Source: Epiperipatus broadwayi
Lineage: Eukaryota; Onychophora; Udeonychophora; Euonychophora; Peripatidae
Assembly (NCBI GenBank): GCA_028023455.1
Contig: JAQFVV010012442.1
Coordinates: 1,322,501-1,386,500, forward strand
Reading direction: 5' to 3'
DNA length: 64,000 nt
This document shows positions 12,868 through 25,114 of this stretch, piece after piece; the stretch's first letter is position 1, and each line of letters opens with the position of its first letter. The translations under genes and the position numbers were made by a program. Below the pieces are notes generated by a model. The model searched no databases and was not told the origin of the DNA. It worked only from the letters and a program-made list of their open reading frames with translations.

Positions 12868-14373
12868 ATGAAATTGGTAGAAGATTTTTATCAAGAATTA
12901 TATAGTAATAAAGAACAAGTACCTCCTATATCTATTACATCTTCAGAATTGCCCAGAATTTTAAATGAAGAAATGAGACATGCAATTAAATGTATGAAGA
13001 ATAGAAAGGCTCCAGGAAATGATGGAATTATAATTGATATATTAAAAGAAGCAGTTAAAAAATAGAAACAATTTTAGCAAAGTTATATACCAAATGTCTA
13101 AATGATAAAGATGTACCGGAAGATTGGAAGAGTACTGTAATAATATTAATATTTAAAAATAATTACAACTCGTCTACAGAGAACTTTGGAATTCCACCAA
13201 CCAAAAGAACAAGCTGGATTTAATAGTGGTTTTAGTACAATAGATCATATCCAGGTATTGAGAGAAGTCATAGAAAGGACAAATGAATATGAGTTGTCAT
13301 TATGTTTTGGATTTGTAGATTATGAAAAGGCATTCGATTCTATACACATTTCTTCAGTGATTAAAGCATTGGATCATCAAGGTATAGATCCAGGATATTG
13401 TCATATTTTAAAGAATATTTATAAAAATGCAACAGCAACAATTAGATTACATAATGATACTGGAAAAATCAACATTTAGAAAGGTGTAAGACAAGGTGAC
13501 TCCATATCTCCAAAACTTTTTCCAGCAGTGCTGCAAGAAGTATTTTCTGGATTAAAATGGGAAACTAAAGGAATGAAAGTAAATGGAGAGTATTTAAGTC
13601 GTTTGGATTTTGCAGATGATGTAGCTGTTTTTGCAAATAATACTTCAGAGCTGCAGGAAATGTTGCAAAAGTTAGCAGATGAAAGTAGAAAAGTAGGACT
13701 GAAGATAAATATTAAAAAAGACTAAAGTAATGTTTAATCGATTTGCTCAAAATATGAAAATAAAGATTGATTATGAAGAATTAGAAGAAGTTAATAGTTA
13801 CAAATACCTTGGTCAGATTATTAATACAGATAGAAACATAATGTAGGAAATTAATCATAGAATTAAACTTGGTTCGAGTGCCTTTGGTAGAAATAACTTG
13901 ATATTAAAAGGAAATATGCCTATGTGTTTAAAAAGAATGGTTTTTAACAAATGTGTTTTACCAGTTCTTACTTATGGATCTGAGACTTGGACACTTAATA
14001 GAAGAGCAATACAGAGACTTCAGACCACTCAAAGGAGTATGGAGAGATGTATGTTGGGAGTAACAAGAAGAGATTGAGAACGCAATGTATGGGTAAGACA
14101 ACAATCAGGTGTTACTGACCTTATTGAAAAAATTAAAAGATTGAAATTGAGTTGGGTTGGACATATTGCTAGAAGAAATGATAATAGATGGACGATTTTA
14201 ATTTTAAACTGGATTCCAAGAGATTGTAAAAGACCCAGAAAGAGACCGCATGTGAGATGGATGGATGAAATAAGAAAATGTGCAGGGGTGTTGTGGAAAA
14301 GAGAAGCTAAAGATCAGAGAAGATGGATTAAACTTGGAGAGACCTTCATCCTGCAGTGGATTGATAATGGTTG

Positions 14374-14374
<1 letters not shown>
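12868..14374 (+). pseudogene. RTE LINE ORF: reverse transcriptase, broken
   Basis: Reverse transcriptase blocks appear in order but in different frames. A Lys-Ala-Pro-Gly-Asn-Asp-Gly block lies near 13008. Phe-Val-Asp-Tyr-Glu-Lys-Ala-Phe-Asp (motif A) is at about 13311-13340. Gly-Val-Arg-Gln-Gly-Asp (motif B) at about 13483-13501 follows an in-frame TAG at 13477-13479. Phe-Ala-Asp-Asp (motif C) is at about 13609-13620. Further lesions are a frameshift in the A-run near 13720, TAG near 13843 and TGA near 14076. The usual Asn-Tyr-Arg-Pro-Ile-Ser-Leu-Leu block is absent: sequence jumps from the Ile-Phe-Lys-Asn block near 13155 straight to the Gln-Pro-x-Glu-Gln-Ala-Gly-Phe block at about 13197. 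The C-terminal Trp-x-Gly-His-Ile-Ala-Arg region is at 14141-14374. Confidence 0.88.

Positions 14375-14376
<2 letters not shown>

Positions 14377-14463
<87 letters not shown>
14377..14463. repeat. (AT)n microsatellite at the LINE 3' end
   Basis: About 43 AT units directly after the RTE 3' end. It may have been seeded by the element's own tail or be the target tract. Confidence 0.95.
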
Positions 14464-14466
<3 letters not shown>

Positions 14467-16321
14467 GCCTTTGAGTATTCCAAAGACTCCATTTTTTTAA
14501 TTAACTATATAAGATAATGTTTAATAAAAAATTTCCTCATAGGTTGTATATATTTTTTTCTTCAATAGACAAACTTTCTAGCCAATGCTAGGTTTGAACC
14601 CGTATTCTAGGGATTGCATACATTTTATTTGGTAGGCAATCTAAACATTTGTCATTAAAAGATTTCTAGGCAAACTATTTTTTTAGTTAATATTAATTTA
14701 TGGTACAATTTAATATTAAAGACATAATCTGTTAGATAAGCAATATTTATACATTATTTAATAGTTTGAGTGAAAAAGAAGAGAGAGGCATGTGCGATTT
14801 TTAAAACTACTTTAGAGAGTGGAAATAGATAGTCATAGTTATACATTGACAGGTTATAACTAAATAGTTCATGACATTAAATTGTAAAAAAAAAAATTAA
14901 GGATTAGAATATTCAACAATTGGTTTAATTAAGAATTGTATATGTGAAAGATGTGTGTGTGTGTGCATTTGATATTGTTGTGGATTTTAATTACAAAGTT
15001 CACAATTAAAATAATAATTATTTTGTGTCTTTCATGAGAAACTCCTCTAATGAACAAACTAATTATTTTTAATAGTTTATTCATAGCAGCCAAAGTTTCA
15101 GTCAAGATTCTGGGTTTGAAGTTAAACTGCTATACATTTTTTTTATTATTAATATAGAAAAAGTAAAAAGGAGGCAAAGCAAAGCTTTCTCTCATTTATT
15201 CTGAGGGGAGAGTTTTATGTCATTTTGTTCTTTGGTGTGATTTCCATGAGCCTAAAATTACTAAAGTAAATTACTAGAGTGATTTAAGTGATATCTATAA
15301 TCACAGGAATTTAAGTTTAATATTTATTGGAGATTATCTATTGGAATGCAGAAATGAATTTGACAGATGGATTTTCAAAAGGGCAGAAGTTTAAAATAAC
15401 AAGAAAGAAAAAGAAACAATAGGCAATTAATCAGGAAAACAGACTGACTAGACATTGGAAGGGTCATTGGAAGGTAACTGTTGGGGGGATGGGTAATGAA
15501 GGAAGCCATACACTATAAGAGCTCACTCTTTGGTTGAGGGGGTAGCTCTAGCTCTGTCTCAATCTTGTTTGGCTGGTCTTTCTTATTGGTTATCTCCCTT
15601 GCAAGTTCTCTCATCATCAGTTTATAGAGAAGCCTTGCTGTAAAAGTTTAAAGAGATTTTTTTAAAAAGAAAGAAAAGAGATAAAGGAAAACGTTTGTTA
15701 AATTATTTTGTCTCTCTCTTGAACAACAAATTTAGCCAAATTTAGTAATATAAAAAGACTCTTGAGTAAAGTTTAAGTTAAGCGCACATTGTTCTCCTGA
15801 AATTAATCAATGTCATGATTGTCTCACACTAATTTATCAGAAAATGGCAAATGGTGAAATTTAAACTACAAAAAAATCTAAATTGTGAGATTGATGTTGT
15901 ATATAAAGCCTTAAATCTGAATGCTATAATTTCATATAATGTGTTAAATCTAAATACTAAGTGAATTGAAAAATACAACAAGAAGTGGACTTATATAATT
16001 AAAAATTAAAACATGTTTAATTCAGCTGTAATCCCCAGAAACCAAAATGAGAAAATCTCAGCAGCATGAAAACTTTGCACATTTTGGCATAGGAATCGAA
16101 CTTATCACAAGGACTCTTTCAACCTAAAGCCATGTGTGCACACAAACAAACCAAAGAAAAAAAAACAGGAAGAATGGAAACCCAAAATCTGATGGACATT
16201 CCAGAGAACTATTTAAGTATATTTTTATTATTATTGCTATTAATGTAGAACATTTAATCTAAAAAAAGAGATTTTTTTTATCATATATATCCATTTAAAA
16301 TTAATCCAAGTTAGAATTATA
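14464..16321. other. AT-rich DNA, nothing firmly recognised
   Basis: No ORF of note. A box-B-like string (ggtttgaaccc at about 14591) and a (TG)n run near 14957 are the only landmarks. Confidence 0.4.
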
Positions 16322-16522
16322 ATTATTATCATTTAGTGGTAGATAAAATTAATATCAAGTCATTTTGTATGTGTCTGTTAAATGCTTTTATTATTATTAT
16401 CATTTAGGGGTAGATGAAATTAGTATCAAGTCATTTTGTATGTGCCTTTTAATTGCTTTTATTATTATTATCATTAAGGGGTGGATGAAAGTAATATCAA
16501 GTTATTGTGTATGTGCCTTGCT
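16322..16522 (+). repeat. Three-copy ~66-bp minisatellite
   Basis: Three head-to-tail copies, each starting with an ATTATTATCATT-type run followed by a GGTAGATGAAA-like block, TATCAAGTCATTTTGTATGTG and then TGCTTTTATT. Copies differ by a few substitutions. Confidence 0.85.
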
Positions 16523-17020
16523 TTAAATGCTGTACATTATTTTTATGAAAAGAGAGAAAGATATTGTTGTGGGAAATGTTTTCAGATCAGATCAGAAATT
16601 CTTGTCATGTGCTTAGAACTATTGCTATGTTTTTTATGAAGGTTGTGTGACTATTGGACTAAAACATCATCATTGTCTTATAAAAGTGCAGAGAAGTACT
16701 TTTAAAATTTTAGTGCACATTTCTTTTTCTTATTATCATAGAGTTAAAGCTAGATATAAGCTAATTAAGGCTTGGAAAAATTGTTGGCTCATGTTCTAGG
16801 GTACTATTTCACAAGAGTAATGTAAATATGAAAATTTTACTTGAACAAATTGATGTTAGACTCTTATATAATGTGGATGTACAAAGAATCTCCACTAAGC
16901 TAGTGAAGTCGTAGGTTAGATCACTCCCTAAGATAATTATTTCATATTTATAAAGTATTTAAACACAGTGGAAGAGTTTACCCACTTAGTTATTTTCTAA
17001 ACTGTAAGATGATTTACTTG

Positions 17021-17107
17021 TTGATGGCCAGAGGTTAATAGGTAAACCCAAGTCTCTTTGTGTGTTGAAGGCCAGAGGTTAATAGGTAAACCCAATAGTC
17101 TCTGTAG
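17021..17107 (+). repeat. Two-copy short tandem duplication
   Basis: ggccagaggttaataggtaa followed by ACCCAA occurs twice, with copies about 43 bases apart. The flanking TTGTTGATG and TGTTGAAG also match. Confidence 0.9.
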
Positions 17108-17956
17108 GACTAGTGATAAAATTTTTAGCATACCTCAACCTTAGTGAAAAGATTTTCTCTTATTTTGGTCACTGCCTACCTCAAGTTAATGTTGATATTC
17201 CTTGTGGGTGTATGAAATATAGCTATTACTAAGCATTACTTATAAATGTTGGATACAGGGTCACAAACTCAATTTGATGTCAGGATGAAAGTGCATAGAG
17301 TGTGTGCGATTGATATACTTGAACATTGTTTTGTTGATATATTTTAATTTATCAATAAGAGCCAAGAGTGATAATGTCAATAAATGTTTAATTTAAGGGT
17401 TAAATAAAATCTATGAATATTATAAGTGTAAGCAATGCATATATGAAATTATCTAATAAATATATCCACAGACAACTGAGAACTTTGCTGGAAAGGTAAT
17501 ATTACTAAAATATTATTATTGTCATAAGAACATGAATATAGTGTATATGCACATGTGATTATGATTGAGCTAGATACCGATTTGTTGACTTTTGAAAGTA
17601 ACTAAACTTAACTTAGTCCCATCATACATAAAATATCTCTATTGTAAAGCCTGGGGTCAGAGAATATTAGATTAAAATATTTGAATAAAATTATTAAATT
17701 TTATTATTTGAAGCATTGCCCTTGGAAACAAATCAATAACTAAAAGCATTAAACACTGGAGTTAGAAATTTAATGTTCGCCATGTCTGGGATACAAATGA
17801 GAACAAAATATAATATATGTGATGGTAAATAGTTTTTATCTGTCTGATATTAATATTACTCCATGGTAATCCTGATTCCCTCATAATTCAAAGTTAATAT
17901 TTATAGTTTAAAACCTTTTGATATTGTCTATTGATTTAGGAATATTTATTTATTTG

Positions 17957-17961
17957 TTTTT

Positions 17962-17999
<38 letters not shown>

Positions 18000-18020
18000 A
18001 TATAAATAAATATAAAACGG

Positions 18021-18059
<39 letters not shown>

Positions 18060-18066
18060 CCGTTTT
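17957..18066. repeat. (AT)n hairpins with inverted flanks
   Basis: TGTTTA and TAAACA bracket a (TA)n run at about 17961-18000, and the wider flanks match as imperfect inverted copies. Next, aaaacggtat at 18014-18023 pairs exactly with ataccgtttt at 18057-18066 across another (AT)n run. Confidence 0.85.
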
Positions 18067-19447
18067 AGAACAGAGAAAAGCCATGTGAGTTATCAAGTGA
18101 ATGTATATATTATGTATTGAGTTGTAGTATGTTAATCAAATTTGTTATTTAGTTTTAAATAAAAATGTGTGTATGTCTCAATGTTTTATGGAATATTATA
18201 ATCTAGACATCTCATATCGAATTATACATCAATACATTATTATTAATAGTTGAATCATCAGTTTCGTAAATAATATATGGCAAAATTTATTTAAAGTAGT
18301 TAATTTTCCGAGCTTATATAGCACGGCAATACTCAAGAGTACCAAATAATTCAATATAGTTGAAATATAAGTTATGAATAGGGATGGTTATTGGGTGATT
18401 ATGGATGCAGTGGGGGGGGGCATAAAATCGTTTCCCCATCCGTTGTATTCAAACACCTTCCTAAAATCACTTTCTTATGATTTAACTTTAATTATAAAAG
18501 CGTTTATAATATGTTATTTCTAAAAGATTTAGTAAGCTTAAATTTTCTAGCTTTAATGTAAATAGACATTAAACTACATTAAAGACAGCCAAGATCAACT
18601 TTGGGGATGATCATGAGAGAGATGTTTATCATCAATAACCCATAGCAGCTTGTTCTACCTCTACATGTTATTGTTCTAAAAAACCCTGAGAAGAGATTAT
18701 AATGGGAGAAATGAGCTAGTACAATAGAAATTTTAATCATAAAAGAGATAATAGTGCAATAGATCTATGAATGTGAGGATAATGGGGGGGTGGATCAGCA
18801 AGGTGGAGGTAGATATAGAACTAATTGTAATTGAACAAAATTTAATTATGACGTTAATGATAATCAATGGGGAGTGTGCTGAGAATAACCACAAATTTTC
18901 AAGAATATCAATATTATTTTTTTAATGCATTCTCAGTGGTCTAAATTCATTGATAAGTTATTAAAATGGGGTTTAACTTTAATATTCTCATTAAAGTTGC
19001 AATTTGGCACCCTGGCAAATAAGATTATGGATGTTCTATTCCATCATCATCATCCCAGTAGACTTTAGATATAGGGTTAGCTGGGAACAGTGAAGCATCC
19101 ATCTATCCATCCATCCTTAAAACATTACAATTGGCATGCAATTTGGATGCAAGCGTCTGAGTGTCAGATAGATTCAATATAGGTTATAAGTAATAAATAG
19201 CATGGTTGCCCAAGCTTAAATATATAAATATTACAATTGATTTATAATGAGGATGTGCAACAATCATTTTGTTACAATTGGCTTACAACGTGGTTGCCTG
19301 AATAAAGGAAGACAATTCATAAAGTTATATTTGCTGCAATGAAAGGGTGTGATGATGATCTGTGCATAAGGAAACTATAAAGAGTAAAAGCGAATTGGAT
19401 TAAGGTCTCTTATACATTTTTTTAGTTAATATATATATATATATATA
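18067..19447. other. AT-rich DNA, nothing recognised
   Basis: No gene or named repeat. Small CAT and ATCC runs lie at 19042-19055 and 19100-19116. A short (TA)n run at about 19430-19447 abuts the next element. Confidence 0.4.
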
Positions 19448-21832
19448 TTGTACCAGTCAACCACTTATTCTGTTAATATGAGAATGTGCACAAATTAAAC
19501 ATGAAAAAAAATATGGCAACATGCTGGAATAAGAAGAAATTTAAATACTTTACCATAATATTATTACAGACACAGAAGATACTTATAAAAAGATATATTC
19601 TTACATATCTTTGGGGGATGAATCTAAACCAACCCCTTGCACCACTCCCAGAAGAAAAATTAATTCTCCTCCTGAAAGAATATGCAAGTTCAATTATTAT
19701 TTGGCATATATGAAGATAAATAATTATTCAAACAAAACTAATAAACAAGTATCCTCATGATAAATAAAGATTTAAGACCCTGTAAGATGATGTCCCATTT
19801 GCTAGCTCAGTGTACTCTATTCTCAGTTAAAAAAATGGGGATCAGAAAACTTGCACAATTAATTACTAATATAGTTAGAGAAAGTAAATTACAAAGAGAA
19901 TAAAAAATATATGGCAGTAGTCACTTTAAAATTATAATAAAAATATTTCACTAACCGATTACCCCATACCATTTATAATATGAATACAAAATTAATATTC
20001 CCAGATTGTTTAAATATACAAAACAAATATTACACACTATATAAATCATTTTAACAAACAAAACAATAATTATAAAAAATACTTAACAAAGCAATAATTA
20101 AATTAAATAAAAAAAATTTATTTCTTAATAACAAAAATGTATTAAATAACTAATATGTGATAGTGATCTGTGGATTATAAGTAAACTCACACATCTGAAT
20201 TAAGCAAACAAAGAAAAATTAATAAATTACATAAAAGTCGGGTTTGTGTATGTATGTACATAGGATATATATTTACGAAATGTGTATTAAATTTAAATAA
20301 AATAAACACACGCACAAAAAAATATAGGGTACCGATAAAGTCTCTAAGCTTTACCGATCTATGGGTCTTGTGTGGGCTATACATCTACGGTGGCAAGAGC
20401 TGGACTTGACTGCTGTACAAGTTCATAGAATTGATCATCTTTACCATCACTCTGGTGTTTGAATATCGTCATTTACATTCTGTTGGGATGGCAGGAGCAG
20501 AGCTGGATGGGCGCGCTGAAGTGGGCTTCTACCCCATAATCATTCTATAAACAGGAAAGTGCTTGATTTGCATTTTAGGCTGGACAAAGGATATTACACA
20601 CTATAAAGTCTTTTCCTGTTTTGCGAATTCTGGGTTAATTACAGACTTTAATGGCATGTTGCAATTAAACTTCAATCGGCATCAACTGAGTATATGGTGG
20701 AATGATCATCTGTTCATTTAGCTTTCCAATATTTGGCTAGATAACTGACATTACTCAACACCACTTAGTAGTATGATGTTTAAACCATTGGCTACTCACT
20801 GGTTAACTGCTTGAATGGTTACTTGAATGACTGCTGAATTAATGTTCATTGGTTCAGAATGACTGAAGGAATTTTTAATTAGAGTAACTCTCCAGGATTA
20901 GGTTAAATCAGAGTCAGCATGCTTTCTAAAAAGGTTGCAAGACTTTGTGTGGTTCCATGACCAGCATTACCTTAACAATAAAATTAGACTTCATCTCCTA
21001 ATAAGATTTCTTTTTAAAAACAAAAAAATGAACTGCCTTCTCGCAACTTCAGAACAGATCTTTATCTCTTCAATACTCCCCTCAATTCACATTTCCCCTC
21101 CAAGAAAGAAAAATCAATTAATTAAATCTTTTTTATATCTCCATTCAGATCAATATATCACTAATGAAAATTTTAATGAATGCTAACATCTTTTTCATTT
21201 TTTTTCTTTAGTAATTACATTATTACAATCTAAGTTTTAACAAAAATATTTCACTTAGATTGGACATTCTTTTATCCCAGCATTATCACAAGTTTAATCA
21301 AGTTGTTTTTGTCCAGTTGAAATTATTTTAGAATGCCTTTAGGCTTTTTTAAGTTTAAGACAATGACATTCTTGCTCAACTGCAACTAAAGAGAAAAACA
21401 ACCATTAAAATCTCGATCTTGAAATTATTTATAACTTATTTTTAATTTGTAATATGTAAAATTTTTCTTTTTACATCGGTTGTAAACACTCAAAAAAAAT
21501 ATAAATACAGAATAACAATTTGTTAAATAAATGCTGTTTCTTTAACAAACAAAAATATTTAAAATTATAAATACATTTTGGCTTTTATTTTCTTTTTAAA
21601 AAAAAAAAAATCAAAATTGCAAATACATATTTCTAAGCCTTTAAATATTGGCTTTAATCATATATGTGTGTGAGTTTATGTTATAGCCACAGTTATCTTT
21701 TAATTTATAATAAGTTTGATTACAATACATAGTATACTAACTTACCCCATTTAATGGATTTTTATATATTTTCAGCCATTAATTTGTCTAACATTATCTT
21801 GTGCTTGGCCACATCAAATGTGCCTGGCACAA
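19448..21832 (+). mobile_element. Non-autonomous TIR DNA element, copy A1
   Basis: Starts ttgtaccagtca at 19448-19459, directly after a (TA)n run, and ends tgcctggcacaa at 21821-21832. The ends are near-perfect inverted repeats (RC of the right end is ttgtgccaggca). The whole ~2.4 kb recurs as a diverged direct copy at 26334-28670. The longest frames (75 and 83 codons) show no transposase motif, so the element probably moves with help from another element. Similarity to 60445-60495 continues about 50 bases past this right end, so the true limit could lie further right. Superfamily unknown. Confidence 0.7.
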
Positions 21833-22699
21833 TACCCTCCTCTGACAGACATTTAAATGGAGTTTATCATTTAATGTATTTCTCTTTAATAATATTTTCT
21901 GAAAACTTACAATTCTATAACATATATTTTTAGTAAACAGTCAACATGATATCCAGAACCCAGAGGTATGGAATGCCATCTCCCAAGCATTGACCCATAC
22001 AGGCTAAGACTGCAATGACATCCCTAGGCCAGAAACACTAAGAACCACAGAATCACAGCATAAATATCTCTGTCATATCTAGAACTCTGCAACAGCCAGG
22101 CAAAGTAAAATGTGAGAGTCCAATGACTACATCTTAAAACAAAAAGGCAGGTATTTTAACCAAGAGACCTACTGAAATATAAAAAAGTAAATACACTTCT
22201 TCTCATTCTCTATGGAGACTTATAGGGTATTTTGCATTATGAAGAATTGGTCCCAGAGAAATTTTCATCTCTGCCCCTCCACTGCACCCATTCTTGTTCC
22301 TTATTGAGGCTTACAGAGTCTTTTGCAATGGAATAGATCCCAGAGGAATTTTTATCTCTGTGTACTCTGCCACAGCCTCACAGAACTTCCAAACAACACA
22401 AAGATCTCCAACCACTCCTCTGCACTCTCACTATCTCTAACCTCAGGGCACAGAAATCACAGACTGATCTACATACACAACATTCAGAAAACTGAAGTCC
22501 ACAAATCCGACCCTCAAATGGCATGACCAACCAACTTCACTCATTCTATTTCAAAGAAACAAAACATTTCATTTTTTTTTAAATATTTATTATTTTACTT
22601 GTATTCAGGTTTATCACCCACATCAAATAATTATATTCAAGCTCATATTTCATTTACAAATCCCTTGCATTTTCTTATTTTATTTGGCAGTCCATCCTA

Positions 22700-22701
<2 letters not shown>

Positions 22702-22780
<79 letters not shown>
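22702..22780. repeat. (AT)n microsatellite
   Basis: About 39 AT units, running directly into TTGTAACA at 22781. Confidence 0.95.
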
Positions 22781-22784
<4 letters not shown>

Positions 22785-23159
22785 AACAATATATAAATAT
22801 GTCGTTACATTAATTTAAAATAAAAACTTAATAAAAGTTCGCAAATAAAAGTAAAAAACTAAACGCTAAAATTAAAATATTGTTAAACGTATATATTCGC
22901 ACAGATGCTAAACTTTAAAAATATTTTTTTCATAAACAACAAAAAAAAAGGTATTTGAACGTATTTTTTTTAATAAAAAAATACAAGATTGAAATATAAA
23001 AATATTTTAATAAAAAAATAAAGTAAGTTAAAATAAAAACAGGTATTAATTAATTCCTGTAATCTATAAATGGAAATGATTGTTTATTAATTATCTAAAA
23101 GCTGTTTAATTAAAAAGTCAGATGAAAAGTTAGATAAGAGAAGAAAGAGATTTTAGCTT

Positions 23160-23301
23160 GACCAATGGAAGCAAATAAAGGCCCGGACCATAACGAAAAA
23201 ACAGAACAGTGACGTTTTTGTTCATGGAATCCATAGGAGGACTATAAAAAGAAAAAATATTGAGTTCCAGTCAGTTTTTCCAACTTGATTTGATGACAAC
23301 G
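23160..23301 (+). promoter_or_regulatory. Core promoter: CCAAT, TATA box, Inr, short first exon
   Basis: A CCAAT motif lies in gaccaatgg near 23159-23167. TATAAAAA is at 23243-23250 and a TCAGTT initiator at 23271-23276. The A at 23273 is 30 bases from the TATA start, the spacing expected for RNA polymerase II. A good splice donor (ACG/GTAAGA) follows at 23301/23302, giving a ~29-base first exon if used. AACGGTAAG and CTTGCCGTT around 23299-23320 could pair as a hairpin over the donor. This region is visibly less AT-rich than its surroundings. The motifs are seen; activity is inferred. Confidence 0.5.
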
Positions 23302-23376
23302 GTAAGACACACTTGCCGTTCTCTCTCATTTTTTTGTTTGTTTAAAAAAAAAAAATGAAAAGACTGTGATACCAGA

Positions 23377-23529
23377 ATGGAACCAGCTAATGCTACCTCC
23401 AGAACATTTTCTTCCAATGGAGATGCTGTGGGAATTGCCAACAGGAACCTGGACTCTTATACTGTAAGCTATATTGACATGAACTCTAAATTTAAAAAAA
23501 TAACTAAGAACTTTCGTTCAAGCTTATGA
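23377..23529 (+). CDS. Small ORF downstream of the promoter, unknown
   Basis: A 50-codon frame from the ATG at 23377 to TGA at 23527-23529, about 100 bases downstream of the predicted start site. An earlier ATG at 23355 opens only four codons. The product starts Met-Glu-Pro-Ala-Asn-Ala-Thr-Ser-Arg and is Ser/Asn-rich and basic at its C-terminus. No signal peptide or membrane segment is apparent. A GTAAGC donor-like site inside it at about 23463 could mean that only the first ~29 codons are an exon. I do not recognise the family and it may not be translated. Confidence 0.3.
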   Translation: MEPANATSRTFSSNGDAVGIANRNLDSYTVSYIDMNSKFKKITKNFRSSL

Positions 23530-25114
23530 ACTTCTATCTGACTTTTAAGTTTTTAAATCAAATTAATAATGTTTAATTTTATATGTTTCCCGATTGATAA
23601 ACATCATTTCCATTTTTTTTTAACTTATTGTAAAGATTATTTAAATGTCTGAAATTTAAGTTGTTTATAGACACTTGCATGGATTCATTTGCGGTTAATT
23701 ATATTTTGGTTTTCATATTTGATCAAAATATATAGACATTCGATAAATAATGATACCTTATGGTGAGTATCTAAAATGTATTTATTCGGATGTCTTTTAA
23801 GTTATTGGTGACAACGCAAGTATCTTATGGTGAATACTATTGGGTTACTTATAAGTTTCCCTCTGCGATTGTCGGTATCAATAATTTTGTATTTTGATCG
23901 TTTATGTTTATTTTGAAATGTTTTTGACCGTGGAATCTATGTAATTGATCTATACCCAACATTTTTAAACAAATCTGTGCGAACGTATTTAAATGTTAAA
24001 ATTAAGTCGGGCGTGAATGGCTATATAGTTTTGTAAAGTTGTATTAAGGGAGGGTAATCTTAGGTTATTCATTTCGTAGTTGAATTGGTTCAATGGATTG
24101 GATATATTTGTGTAATTAGTAGATGTAGTATGAGGTCCGCTATGGGCAGGATTATAGATATATGCCACACACCCTCTGTTTGCCTATGGATGGGTTTGTA
24201 AGTCGGCAGAAGACCACAGTCCATTCCTATGGAGTTTTTTGTTTATTGATCTACTTGCCCACAGATGTCACATTCCTGTTGGTGGAGAGTCAATGTCTTC
24301 TCTATTTCTACTTATTGTTCAGATGTACATTCCTGACAATATAGTATTTTGTGTTGTCGTATCATGCTACATTGAATACATGAATGTATCAGATGGATTG
24401 GCCCAGTTGATTGCAAAATTTGTTGCCTAAGCTTAAATCAGAGAAGAATATTTTCCTTTCAAATGCAGACCTATGTAGTCCATTCATACTCGACCCTCTA
24501 AATAAATAGTAAACTCATTATTTGCAATCTACTTAAATTTAGAATTAAAGATCAATATAAAATTATAAACGTTAAATTTATTCCTCAAATTTTAAATATT
24601 ATTTTATATGTGCGTAAATAAATATTTTTATGTGTTAATTTCTGGCAGTGGCTTTTACTCTTTGATATTTAAGATATAAATTAAGATATAGATTATTATC
24701 TCTGCGTCTCCACTGAGCTAGTGACTTGGGCTAACGATCGGAATATTTAAATAAAGTGGAATCTTAACAGCACGTATCTGCCTACTTTATAAATTTTTCT
24801 AGGCTCAAATGCCTAGATGGCGCCCTTGTAGTGCAGATATTGTTTTTGCGGTTAGATTCGATCTTCACTTTCATTCCGATTGGTACAATATATATATATA
24901 TTTAATTACTTTAACTTCATTCAGATGGTTCCTTATTACTTCTACCGTGCTTGCTCGGACCAGAAAATCTTAACACACTTCTATATGTGTTGGTGTTACA
25001 GACAATTATTCTCTGATTTACAAATATCACATTTAATTCTTCCTTTTCATTTAGAGCTATTTGATGATCTCTGCCCATTATTTCTATCCCAGTTATTCTG
25101 ATTCTGGCTGTACT

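Larger units (their letters stand above)
11520..14463 (+). mobile_element. RTE-clade LINE retrotransposon, inactive
   Basis: A non-LTR retrotransposon with an N-terminal AP-type endonuclease and a reverse transcriptase but no RNase H, as in the RTE/BovB clade. A short GC-richer leader (about 11520-11600) precedes the ORF. The element ends at a (TA)n tract (14377-14463) after GGTTGATAAT; RTE elements typically end in short tandem repeats rather than poly(A). The ORF is open for 420 codons and is then broken by frameshifts, stops and an internal deletion. The 5' limit is uncertain. Confidence 0.9.
22781..24888 (+). mobile_element. Possible (TA)n-bounded element containing a promoter
   Basis: The segment begins TTGTAACA right after a long (AT)n tract and ends TTGGTACAA right before a short (TA)n run. 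Only about the outer five bases match as inverted repeats, so this is a weak boundary call. It carries the TATA/Inr promoter and small ORF described separately, and a box-B-like string near 24852. It may instead be host DNA with a chance match at its ends. Confidence 0.25.

Noticed and set aside
14551-14650. tRNA-derived SINE with a box-B-like ggtttgaaccc
   Set aside because: No matching box A or cloverleaf could be drawn and no second copy was found; similar weak box-B strings occur at about 16095 and 24852.
16886-16915. Short similarity (CTCCACT, AGCTAGTGA) to about 24705-24725
   Set aside because: Only about 17 bases agree, with no longer alignment; too little for a repeat family.
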